Assembly: GCF_902167145.1 (NCBI RefSeq)
Contig: NC_050099.1
Span: forward strand, 60,220,942-60,284,941
DNA: 64,000 nucleotides
Direction: 5' to 3'
From: Zea mays
Lineage: Eukaryota; Streptophyta; Magnoliopsida; Poales; Poaceae
Made by a program: the position numbers and the translations under genes. Below, in pieces: positions 54,356 through 64,000 of the stretch. Numbering within the stretch: the first letter of the stretch is position 1; each line of letters starts with the position of its first letter. The notes beneath the pieces were generated by a model. That model ran no database searches. It saw only the letters and a list, made by a program, of their open reading frames with translations, and was not told where the DNA came from.

Positions 54356-57300
54356 ATGGATCTCAACGAATGCGAGAGGAGGGGGCCGGCGGGGCCGGAT
54401 CCGCTGTCGAGGCAGGGGTCGATCTACTCGCTCACGTTCGACGAGTTCCAGAACACGCTCGGCGGGATGGGGGGAGGGCTTGGCAAGGACTTCGGCTCCA
54501 TGAACATGGACGAGCTGCTGCGGAGCATCTGGACCGCCGAGGAGAGCCAGGCCATGGCGTCGGCTTCGGCCTCGGCCTCGGCCTCGGTGTCCGCGCTGGG
54601 GGCAGCCGTCGACGGCGGGGCGGCGCTGCAGAGACAGGGGTCTCTCGCGCTGCCGCGCACTCTCAGCGTCAAGACGGTGGACGAGGTCTGGCGGGACTTC
54701 GTGCGGGAGGCGCCGCCCGGGACGGCTGGCGGCGAGGAGCCGCAGCCCAACCGACAGCCGACTCTCGGGGAGATGACGCTGGAGGAGTTCCTGGTCAGGG
54801 CCGGGGTCGTCCGTGACAACCCTGCCGCGGCAGCTGCTGCTGTCCCTGCGCAGCCGGTTGCTCCACGGCCGATTCAGGCGGTCAGTAATGGCGCCTCCAT
54901 CTTTTTCGGCAACTTTGGGGGCGCCAATGACGCCGGGGCTGGAGCGATGGTGTTTGCGCCGGTGGGGATCGGGGATCAGGCCATGGGCAACGGGTTGATG
55001 CCTGGGGTGGCTGGGATGGCAGGTGGTGCGGTCACCGTGAGTCCGGTGGATACGTCGGTGGCCCAGCTGGATTCTATGGGCAAGAGCGATGAGGATCTGT
55101 CATCGCCAATGGCTCCGGTGCCATACCCCTTTGAGGGAGTGATAAGGGGAAGGAGGAGCGGTGCGGGTGTGGAGAAGGTTGTGGAGCGGCGGCAGAGGAG
55201 GATGATCAAGAACAGGGAGTCTGCAGCTAGATCCCGTGCCCGTAAGCAGGTCACACCCTTTTCCTGAACTCTTGCATGTGTTGCATCAGTAGTAGTTGTT
55301 TCTTATTGCAAGTTGCTTCTGATAAATAAGCACATTGGCCTTGTCTATGCCCTGTCCAAATCAACGGATATTTGATTAGGTAGTAAGGTAGACTCACATC
55401 TGGCCTAGCCTATCACATTTGCAACTTCGACACATAACCTGTTGCTTATATCTGTTACGAATGTAGGCTTATACAATGGAGTTGGAAGCCGAAGTTCAGA
55501 AACTGAAGGAACAAAATGCAGAATTGCAGAAGAAGCAGGTATATACCATGTTGTACAATTTCTGTACAGTGAAGAGTATTTTCTGTCACTTAACGGAAAG
55601 GGATTCTGATCACATTTGCATGCCTGGCTCAATGTTAATTGCAGCAGTTCTTTCACAGATTTTGGTAAAATAACATATGTTTATTTATTTAGTAAAGTTA
55701 CAGTGATTTTTCCTTAAGGGTTGGACTGTTGGAAGTTGGGTACAGAAGATTGTTTACTTTGAATAGTTCTACTTTTAAAAAGCTAAATTCTATGGTGATG
55801 TACGTTTGAACAAGTGTCATGTAGAATTTCTCTGAATCATTTATAGGTGATTTCCACAATTGATATGAGCACAACTAAATCTAAGAAAAACTTGAAAAGG
55901 TAAAATCGTTTCAAGAATTAAGTGGAGATTTTATTCAAATGATCAACATTTTAAAAGAAGCGCCACTCTTTTTAAAAAAACTGTTGCCGAGCTGGGCTTT
56001 AATTGAAGAACTTAGTTAAGAAGTAAGATTAGCATGAATTTTCTCTTTAAATATATATAGATCTTGAATTTCAGTGTCTCTTGGAGTTGGAGTCCATTTT
56101 ACCATCATACTTACAGATGTTTCATGCCAAGAGTTTTTTTTGTTGAACTTCTGCATAGCTTTTAATTGTTAGCATGCTTTGAATACTGCACTTTCAATAG
56201 TACTTTGTCTGGAACGACATGAGATTGCACATATGTGTCTTTGTTTCTCTTCCCACCAGGTAGACCTAGTCCCTTGTGTTCTGTCTACCGGCCCATCTCA
56301 ATCCCAAATTGCTTTTCCCTGAACTCCATCCATTTGAGTGAAGCAACAAAAAATGATGCATGGACTAACTTTTTGGCTCTTAAATATCATTTTAGGGAAG
56401 GGAAACATTGAGGCCTTGAGGGCCTATTTGGATAGGATCTAGGGAAATTCCCCTTACCGAAATAAGGGGAGCATTCCTTTTTTATGAAAGGAGCAGTCCT
56501 ATTTTGATGGTCTTATGGAGTCATGATTATTCTATCCTCCAAAATAATCACCAAAAGTAAAATGGACAAAACACCATTCACCAGTGCTGTTCTGCAAAGT
56601 TTGAACTATGGTACTTTAATTACTAATACTTGTTCGTCAGGAATTTTGAATGAACATCAATTATGAACATTTCCTTATTGAGTGGGGTAGATATATCTTT
56701 CAGTAAAAATTATTTCCCCTGTCGCATCTACATTCAAAATTCCTATCATTGTCATTCTTTAATCTTTATATACATCTCTCTGTGGATGCCATTAGCACAA
56801 TAATGTTTTCTCGAACGTAGCACAATAATGTTGGAGTTTCCTAATCTTGTTTGTTTTCTTGAACCGTAGGAACAAATAATGGAGATGCAGCAAAACCAGG
56901 TAGATTTTTTTGTTAAACTTCCATTGTTGATGTTTCTTTTTCATTGCACACTAAAGATGGATACATTCCTGTTTTCAAATAGTGAATTTCAGTGCTTATT
57001 CACTTAGCAATTGGATAACTGATGGAAACTAGGTTGCTATGCTGTTTTTTTTTCAATATAGATGCATTCTTCCATGACATTGGTTTAACCGGTGTGGTGG
57101 GTTTATGTTTGCTTGTCCATTGCTGGATTTTTTGTGCATTTAGAAAATGGCGTTGCTGTTGTATTAGCAAAGCCCACTGCCAGTGATGGTGAAATTGCAA
57201 ATTCCTCAACTAAAAAGTGGTTGTAAGACCATAAGATATGCATTTTAAAGGGAGTTAGGTATAGCAGTTTGGACTGATGCATTTATGTAAGGAAATACCT

Positions 57301-58823
57301 TGTACAATTGGCGGGAGCGGGACTGAGCCTGCTCAGTTGTTACACCATAGGTATACCAAGTACCTGAGAGACAGCAGCCTTTTCTGAGCCTTATGAATTA
57401 TCATGGAAATATCCAACTTTCACATTGTCATTGAATTCCACATTTCGAAGGTACTGATAACTGAGACCCACATGATATCCTTATGTGGTTCTGCTGGCTA
57501 AAGGTGATTCACTTTTATGCCAGATATACCAGCTCATACGAATTAGTATAGTTGTCTGATAATATGTACAAATTATATTTGTGTAACTTCTTTATAATGA
57601 CTTGAAAAAGCATAGCATCTACCGTTACAACGATTTTGAGCACAAGTGTACTTCTCTTAAATTTGCGCAACACTGTGTTTCTAATGACTTCTATATGCAT
57701 TGTTATCCTTGAACATGCTAAATGGAAAAATGAAATTCAGTCAAATGAGTAGGCTTTGAGTTTTTAAAAATGTGTACTTTGAGACTAATGCCATGAATGC
57801 AGATGTTAATTGCTCTCTCTTTATCATGTCAGCTGTACCAAAAATTGCATAATGTTTGTGACACTGAATAAACGTTTGTCTACATTGGCTTTAGTTGTAG
57901 CTTCTTCCTTCTCCCTCTTAGTTTAGTAGGAGTATATGTTACACAATGTTCCAGTGGTCATCGAGAGCTTTGGGTATCACACGCTTAATTATGTTCTGTT
58001 GATTCTTAAAAATAGCGGTACATGGTTTCGTCCATGTATCCTGGTAATTGGGGTTATGGTTATCACAGTAACTAGGGTGTTGTTTGGTTGTGTAATTTGA
58101 CTGGCAAATGGAAAAGAAGTAAGCTACTACTCAGATTGTTTGGTTCAGCTCAGGTAAGACCTGGTATCCTATTACACTTTGGGCCTAGTTTGGATACTCT
58201 AGTAATGAGTGGGATTGGAGTGGATTGAGATGTATTGAGACAGTATTTGATCTATTAGGGATTTACACCCTCTTCAATCCCTCCAAAACACTCTAATCCT
58301 AAAGTATCCAAACTAGGCCTTGATGAGAGGGGTATTGGATAACACTCCATTTTCTACATTCCCGTATCTGATTAGCACATTACGTTGTGGCTCAAACAAA
58401 CGCAATGCAACATAATCGGTTGCCGTTGTAATCAAATCGCGTTACATCCCACCGAACCAAACAGCACATACAATCTAGTTGTTTGGCTAGCAAACCTTGT
58501 GAATATAACTGGTCAGATGGGGTGGGGGGCATGCCCTCTCGCATGGGCTGAGTGTGAAAGCCATAATCCATGACTGCCACGATTGTAGGTGTTATGTTTT
58601 CAAAGATTTTTTTTCTTTTCGATTCCATTGTGCAGGTGTGCAAGTTTACATGTGTCAGTTTTCTTTTCAAAATCCTCTGGTACATTTATTTGCACATGAT
58701 AAAGTTGTCTTGTTTAGATACCTGATCACAAAGCTTGCCTCCGAACAGGTCCCGGAATTGGTCAGCAATCCATATGCACAAAAGAAGCGATGCCTGCGGA
58801 GAACATTGACAGGTCCCTGGTAA
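54356..58823 (+). CDS. ABF/AREB-type (group A) bZIP transcription factor, 356 aa, four exons
   Basis: Exons 54356-55249, 55467-55538, 56870-56899 and 58749-58823 join in frame at GT-AG introns (217, 1331 and 1849 bp), stop TAA. Seen: conserved block C1 (residues 19-59, RQGSIYSLTFDEF... MNMDELLRSIW), C2 (93-114, RQGSLALPRTLSVKTVDEVW), C3 (133-153, RQPTLGEMTLEEFLVRAG), basic region 278-298 with N286 and R294 in N-x7-R spacing, a short zipper L304-L311-L318-I325, and the C4 end CLRRTLTGPW (347-356). Known for the family: such proteins bind ABRE (ACGTG) elements in abscisic-acid signalling and are activated by SnRK2 kinases at RxxS/T sites, which lie in C1-C4 here. It acts in the nucleus. An alanine/serine stretch at 67-80 comes from a short GCCTCG repeat. 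All landmark motifs are present, so I take it as intact. Which rice or maize paralogue it is cannot be settled by eye. Confidence 0.95.
58077..58460. mobile_element. Possible outer MITE in intron 3
   Basis: GTGTTGTTTGGTT near 58078 and AACCAAACAGCAC near 58456 form a 13-bp inverted pair with one mismatch, enclosing MITE 4. No clear target duplication was found, so this is tentative. Confidence 0.3.
58182..58319. mobile_element. Tourist-like MITE 4 in intron 3 of the bZIP gene
   Basis: 138 bp with inverted repeats GGCCTAGTTTGGATAC and GTATCCAAACTAGGCC, flanked by TTG (58179-58181 and 58320-58322). Confidence 0.75.
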
Positions 58824-59172
58824 CTGAGTTGTTGTTGATCGGACTCGACAGGATATTTAACATTATGGTACTTGTACATTCTTCAGGATTTGGAGAACCC
58901 AAATTTCTGTTGTATATTAGCGATCAACAGAGTCGAATGTACCAGTGCATAACTTTCTTCTCCTGACACTATGCCTCCTCGATTCATTTCTGCAAGTCTG
59001 GTAGATTTATTGCACTTCTGCGCCCTCGTGCTCCTTAATACTCCCTGATGAACGACTAGTAACTGTGGGATTTCATAGGAACAGAGATGCGTGTCAGGAT
59101 TGAAGTGGTAAGTTTCAGGATTGAAGTTTGAAGCCTCTTGGTTCAAATCATAAGAGTCCTTATATAATATAA

Positions 59173-59309
59173 GGCCTTGTTCGGTTATTCCAATTACATG
59201 TGGATGGGAGTGTATTAGAATGAATTAGGACAGATTTTGTCTTGCTATGGATTTAAACCGACTCAATACCATCTAATTTAAATGGATTAACGGTGAAACG
59301 AACAAGCCT
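59173..59309. mobile_element. Tourist-like MITE 3 downstream of the bZIP gene
   Basis: 137 bp, the same length as MITE 2 and with a similar head (GGCCTTGTTCGGTTATTCC against GGGCTTGTTCGGTTATTCC), ending CGAACAAGCCT. TAA is on both sides (59170-59172 and 59310-59312). It lies about 350 bp after the stop codon, so it may limit or end the 3' UTR. Positions 59313-59577 show nothing recognisable. Confidence 0.75.
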
Positions 59310-59577
59310 TAAGGGATATTCAGGAAAAACATCTAATGTTTCGACTAGTTAAACTTTGATTCACAATGTTATCTTCTGGGGTAATTGAAAACTGTAAGAT
59401 TTAGGGATGGAAGTCTAAAGCTTAGGCCTAGCCATAACACTGAAGCTTCACTTGTTCATACAATTAGAGTGCACAGAGGGTATTATGATTATTCAGTATA
59501 TGATGCCGTTGGCTAGGCTATCTTTCTATTCTAGGAGTTAGAAATTTTAGTGTTCTTTGTTGGTATTTAGATTGTTA

Positions 59578-61852
59578 GAGCAACTCCAACAGATCACTTA
59601 AAACACCCTGAAAAGTATTTTTTGGCAAAACTTCACGTTTTCAGCACTCCAACAGTCTCCTCATTTTGTCCCCAAATCCATCTCATCCCGAATACGAGCT
59701 CCACCTCCCCGCATATTTTCGCCTAGGCGATTCCTCCCCTATCGCCAGTGCGCGCGCGAAATTACCACTCCCGCGAAAAATTGCCCGCGCAAGGGTCTGT
59801 TGGAGCTGGACGCAGGCACAGGAAGCATCCATGTCGTTCAGCTTGAGCGGCGGCGGAGGTACCGTCGAGGGAGGATTGAGCGGCGGTGGAGGAGGCGGCC
59901 GATGCGGCGGCGAGTACTGGCAGTTGGAGACGCAACCTGCTGGATCTGCTCCTCCGAATGAGCCGGCGAACTCCCTCGGCGGCAGATTCCCCCAAATGCA
60001 GGTGAATGACAGCGGAGAACTCGACCTCGACGGCGGAGGTACCTTGCGTGGAGGTGGAGTAGCTTTCTGTCCGTGTGTGCCTGGAAGTGCGAGAGTCGTC
60101 GCCGATCCGTTAGCGTCATCCTTGTTCGGCGGCAGGGAGGAGTTCTGTGCATCCTTCGACCTAGGGGCTAAAGGTATGAAGCTTTGTGGTGACAGTGAAT
60201 TGGTTGTGCAGTTACTTGCTTAGTTCTTGCTTCTATTTAACTGCATGAGATTAGAGGCTATTTCCAGTCTTGACCTTGCTCTAGGAATAATAGGTTCCAC
60301 ATCATTTCTTTCTTTTCTAGAATCGCTAGCAGGATCAACCCTTATAGTTACCTTACGAAGAACAAGTGCCACATCACCAGCATCACTTGTAGAGTCCGTA
60401 GCCAACTCCCCTTCTGAGCTAGTTCTGGGAACAATGACAGATCTATTATTGGAGCTAACTCCAACCCTTTGTGGTGTGCTTGGGACCAACCCGGTAGCTT
60501 CAGTATATTAAGAACAAATAGAAGACTAATAAGGCATGTGAAATGCTTCAACCATTAAATGTGGGAATGAGTAGATAGATATGAGCAGGAACATACAGGG
60601 TGTTGATTTAGTCTCTTTGGGTGCAGAATCTGATTTAGTCTCTAATTTTTGCAAGACTGATAATCGCCATGCATATATTTTCAATAATCACTCCAACAGA
60701 AGTACTCATTGTGTTTATGCAAGACTGAATATATGCAGCATATATGCAGTATCAATTTATGCTTATTTTGTTCAGTTCTCACTGCTTAGTGGAACCTGCA
60801 TATATTAAGCATATTGTTTTCAGTACCATATTGTGGTCAGTAACAATTTATGCTTATTTTGTTCAGTTGTCTCTGTCCCTTGCATTTGAAATTACCATGT
60901 AGCATATATGTTCTGAATAGTCTACCTTAGTGGAACCTGCCTTGACTTTAGAATACCATTTGTTTTAATGTAGTTCCAGGGGATGGATACTTTTCTAATA
61001 TGATACTGGATGAAAACATCGAAGGAGATTTCGATATTAATAGCAACACATGTCCTGATAATCAGTCACAATCAAGGCAAGTTGGTCCAACAGCCCCCAC
61101 ATCGAGGCCAAACCATAAGAGATCAAAAAATTTCAGTGATCAAGAAGATGAAGTTTTGGTTTCAGCGTGGTTGAATATTAGTATGGATCCTGTGGTAGGT
61201 AAAGATCAAAAAGTTGGGAGGTATTGGTCTCGTATCTACGAGTACTTCAATGAACATAAACCATGCCAATCGCAACGTACCGTTAATTCTCTAATGCACC
61301 GATGGGAGACAATTCAGAAATGTGTTAACAAGTTTTGTGGTTGTTTATCAAGGATTTAGTTAAGACGTCAAAGTGGTACTTCAATGCAAGACATGGTAAT
61401 TAATCACCGTACAATATCATATTTTCTTTAATAGCATTGGTATGTCTACCTAAGGCATTCAAATCTTTTGGCTAGGTTGCCCATGCATGTGCGTTGTACA
61501 AGTCTGAAGATGAACAGAAAAAAGCTTTTCAATTCATGCACTGCTAGAATAAGCTGAGAATTCAACCCAAATGGCTTGCTAAAGTTGATGATTTGGCTGC
61601 TGCTAAAACCTCAAACAAGAGACAGAAGACCACTCGTGTTGGTGATGCTAATGGAACACCACCAAATGAAACTGAAGAATGTCAAGTTCAAGTCATAGAG
61701 AATAACCAATTGACAAGGCCAAATGGGAAGAAAAAAGCTAAAGCAGCACTGCTACAAGAGAAGAAGAAAAGTGTGACTGCTGCAATAGAACATTTGTGGG
61801 TTGGAAAGAAAGAAAGTGATGCTGAGAAAGAGCTGAAAAAAGAGGAGAGGTT
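59578..61852 (+). mobile_element. Candidate PIF/Harbinger-like transposon, left part
   Basis: TTA followed by GAGCAACTCCAACAGATC at 59575-59595 looks like a target site plus the terminal inverted repeat head of a grass DNA transposon of the PIF/Harbinger type. The gene inside (59831-61852) is of the Myb-like plus NAM-associated type often found next to such transposases. The right end is beyond copia H, so the repeat pair cannot be checked and no transposase is visible. Confidence 0.4.
59831..61852 (+). pseudogene. Myb-like / NAM-associated C-terminal domain gene (PIF/Harbinger ORF1-like), broken
   Basis: Exon 1 59831-60173 (ATG at 59831) encodes a Gly-rich head. A GT-AG intron (60174-60973) joins in phase to exon 2, from 60974, with a Myb/trihelix-like segment (KNFSDQEDEVLVSAWLNIS, YWSRIYEYF, VNSLMHRWETIQ). 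A third exon starts at about 61477 (AHACALYKSEDEQKKAFQ) and runs into LTRPNGKKKAKAALLQEKKK and SDAEKELKKEERF, typical of the NAM-associated C-terminal domain. Two stops: TAG at 61357-61359 and TAG at about 61546-61548, where TGG is usual. The LTR of H cuts the frame after KKEERF at 61853. Dead copy. Function of intact relatives is thought to be DNA binding. Confidence 0.7.
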
Positions 61853-63164
61853 TGATAGTCACCTAGAGGGGGGGGGTGAATAGGGCGAAACTGAAATTTA
61901 CAAATATAAACACAACTACAAGCCGGGTTAGCGTTAGAAATAAAACTGAGTCCGCGAGAGAGGGTGCAAAAACAAATCTCAAGCAATTAAGGAGTGTGAC
62001 ACAAGGATTTGTTTTACCGAGGTTCGGTTCTCGCAAACCTACTCCCCGTTGAGGTTGTCACAAAGACCGGGTCTCTTTCAACCCTTTCCCTCTCTCAAAC
62101 GGTCCCTCCGACCGAGTGAGCTTCTCTTCTCAAATCAAAACCAGGAACAAAACTTCCCCGCAAGGGCCACCACACAATTGGTGCCTCTTGCCTTGATTAC
62201 AATGGAGTTTTGATCACAAGAACAAGTGAGAAAGAAAAGAAGCAATCCAAGCGCAAGAGCTCAAAAGAACACGACAAATCTCTCTCGCTAATCACTAAAG
62301 CCTTGTGTGGAGTTGGAGAAGATTTGATCTCTTTGGTGTGTCTAGAATTGAATGCCTAGCTCTTGTAAGTGGTTGAGAAGTGGAAAACTTGGATGCAATG
62401 AATGGTGGGTGGTTGGGGTATTTATAGCCCCAACCACCAAACTAGCCGTTTGGTGGGGCTGACTGTCGTATGGTGCACCGGACAGTCCGGTGCACACCGG
62501 ACATGTCCGGTGCGCCAGCCACGTCACCAAAGCCGTTGGGTTCTGACCGTTGGAGTTCTGTCTTCTGGGCCCGCCTGGATGTCCGGTGGCGCACCGGACA
62601 TGTACTGTAGAGTATCCGGTGCGCCAGTATGGGCGTTCCTGACTTCTGCGCGCGCTGGCGCGCAATAAATGCGCTGCAGGTAGCCGTTGGCGCCGTCGTA
62701 GCTGTTGCCCCGCAGTTACACCGGACAGTCCGGTGTACACCGGACATGTCCGGTGAATTATAGCGGAGCAGCCGTTGCAAATTCCTGAGGCTGCCAAGTT
62801 CCAGAGCCGCGTCCTCTTGGAGCACCGGACACTGTCCGGTGTACACCGGACAGTCCGGTGAATTATAGCGCGCCGGCTCCGAAAATTCCCGAGGCTGAGG
62901 AGTTCAGCGCGAGGTCCCCTGGTGCACCGGACACTGTCCGGTGGTACACCGGACAGTCCGGTGCGCCAGACCAGGGAGGCTTTCGGGATGTCTTTTAGCT
63001 CTCTATTTTGAACCCAACATTGGTCTTTTTAATTGGCTTGTTGTGAACCTTTGGCACCTGTAAAACTTATACACTAGAGCAAATTAGTTAGTCCAATTAT
63101 TTGTGTTGGGCAATTCAACCACCAAAATTATTTAGGAACTAGGTGTAAGCCTAATTCCTTTTCA
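61853..63164 (-). repeat. 3' LTR of copia H
   Basis: Minus strand TGAAAAGGAATTAGGC to CTAGGTGACTATCA. It is a more distant relative of the E, G and solo LTRs, with a G10 run at 61868-61877. Between 62460 and 62970 it holds at least eight copies of near-palindromes such as CACCGGACAGTCCGGTG and ACCGGACATGTCCGGT. Confidence 0.85.
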
Positions 63165-64000
63165 ATCTCCCCCTTTTTGGTGATTGATGCCAACACAAAC
63201 CAAAGCAAATATAGAAGTGCATAATTGAACTAGTTTGCATAATGTAAGTGCAAAGGTTGCTTGGAATTGAGCCAATATAAATACTTACAAGATATGCATG
63301 GATTGTTTCTTCATTTTTAACATTTTGGACCACGCTTGCACCACAGATTTTGTTTTTGCAAATTCTTTTGTAAATCCTTTTCAAAGTTCTTTTGCAAATA
63401 GTCAAAGGTAAATGAATAAGATTTTTACGAAGCATTTTCAAGATTTGAAATTTTCTCCCCCTGTTTCAAATGCTTTTCCTTTGACTAAACAAAACTCCCC
63501 CTAAATGAGATCCTCCTCTTAGTGTTCAAGAGGGTTTTGATATATCATTTTTGAAATACTACTTTCTCCCCCTTTTGAACACAATAAGATACCAATTTGA
63601 AATTTACCAATGAAAATCTCCAATTTTAAAATTAGGTGGTGGTGCGGTCCTTTTGCTTTGGGCAAATATTTTCTCCCCCTTTGGCATGAATCGCCAAAAA
63701 ACGGAGTCATTAGAGCCCTTAGAATTACTTTCTTCCCCTTTGGTCATAAATAAATGAGTGAAGATTGTACCAGAGACGAAGTCCTTTTGCTCTGAATTCT
63801 CCCCAAAAAGATGGGGAGATGCGTGGAGCGACGACGAAGGATGAGTTACGGAGTGGAAGCCTTTGTCTTCGCCGAAGACTCCAATTCCCTTTCAATACAC
63901 CTATGACTTGATTTGACATAGACTTGAAAAACACATTAGTCATAGCATATGAAAGAGACATGATCAAAGGTATATAAATTAGCTATGTGTGCAATTTAGC
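61853..64000 (-). mobile_element. Copia element H, 3' LTR and 3' internal region
   Basis: Minus-strand copia element. The LTR is 61853-63164, followed (plus strand) by ATCTCCCCCTTTTTGG, which is the minus-strand polypurine tract AAAAAGGGGGAGAT. This makes it the 3' LTR, and the body lies to the right. Positions 63165-64000 hold the AT-rich 3' internal region with no coding frame I can assign. The 5' LTR and coding part are outside the window. The candidate TSD on the left is AGGTT (61848-61852). Confidence 0.85.

Noticed and set aside
53410..54366. 318-aa minus-strand frame opposite the bZIP promoter
   Set aside because: Very GC-rich, low-complexity, runs across the poly-C/CA tract and overlaps the bZIP start; no domain seen. 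It looks like a shadow frame.

Overview
This is plant nuclear DNA and looks like maize (Zea mays) or a very close relative. It combines a grass-type ABF/AREB bZIP transcription factor gene with introns, Tourist-type MITEs with TAA target sites, and a deep stack of young LTR retrotransposons of Opie/Ji-like copia and Tat-like and Del/Tekay-like gypsy types. No bacterial operon, tRNA, rRNA or CRISPR array is visible. The species call is inference from style and was not checked by alignment.

Layout. Positions 1-48932 form one nested retrotransposon block that can be unpicked with target-site duplications (TSDs). Copia G (minus; 5' LTR 47627-48932, gag from 47581) was hit by gypsy F (minus; 5' LTR 43973-46811). 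F was then hit three times: by copia E (minus; 5638-12686) in the integrase, by gypsy B (minus; 13950-28778, TSD GCGGC) at the RT/RNase H junction, and by gypsy C (plus; 31038-42795, TSD GGCAT) in gag. E was hit by gypsy D (minus; right end 5637) and B's 5' LTR was hit by gypsy A (plus; 21019-28366, TSD GATAT). The left ends of G, F, E and D lie outside the window. LTR comparisons fit this order: A pair 5 differences in 642 bp, C pair 4 in 475, B pair about 12 plus one indel in about 670.

Positions 48933-54355 hold an old copia remnant, a complete solo copia LTR (51072-52325), two back-to-back Tourist-like MITEs and the promoter of the bZIP gene. The bZIP gene (CDS 54356-58823, four exons, 356 aa) is the one clearly intact host gene. 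Its introns hold at least one MITE and another MITE follows the gene. Positions 59578-61852 hold a decayed PIF/Harbinger-like gene (Myb-like plus NAM-associated C-terminal type), cut by the 3' LTR of copia H (minus; 61853 to the end of the window).

The most interesting system is the gypsy group A/B/C/D. C carries gag, protease, RT, two RNases H and integrase. D has pol starting 43 bp from its LTR and no gag. A and B have gag and no pol. The LTRs of A, B and D share R/U5, TATA region and primer-binding site, so D and A/B look like the two halves of a split, mutually complementing retrotransposon. All four elements also carry, between the sense genes and the 3' LTR, an antisense multi-exon gene (complete in A, B and C, only the last exon visible in D). 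In A, B and C it has its own TATA box about 150-170 bp before its start codon. A repeat-rich spacer with a shared short motif separates the convergent sense and antisense genes.
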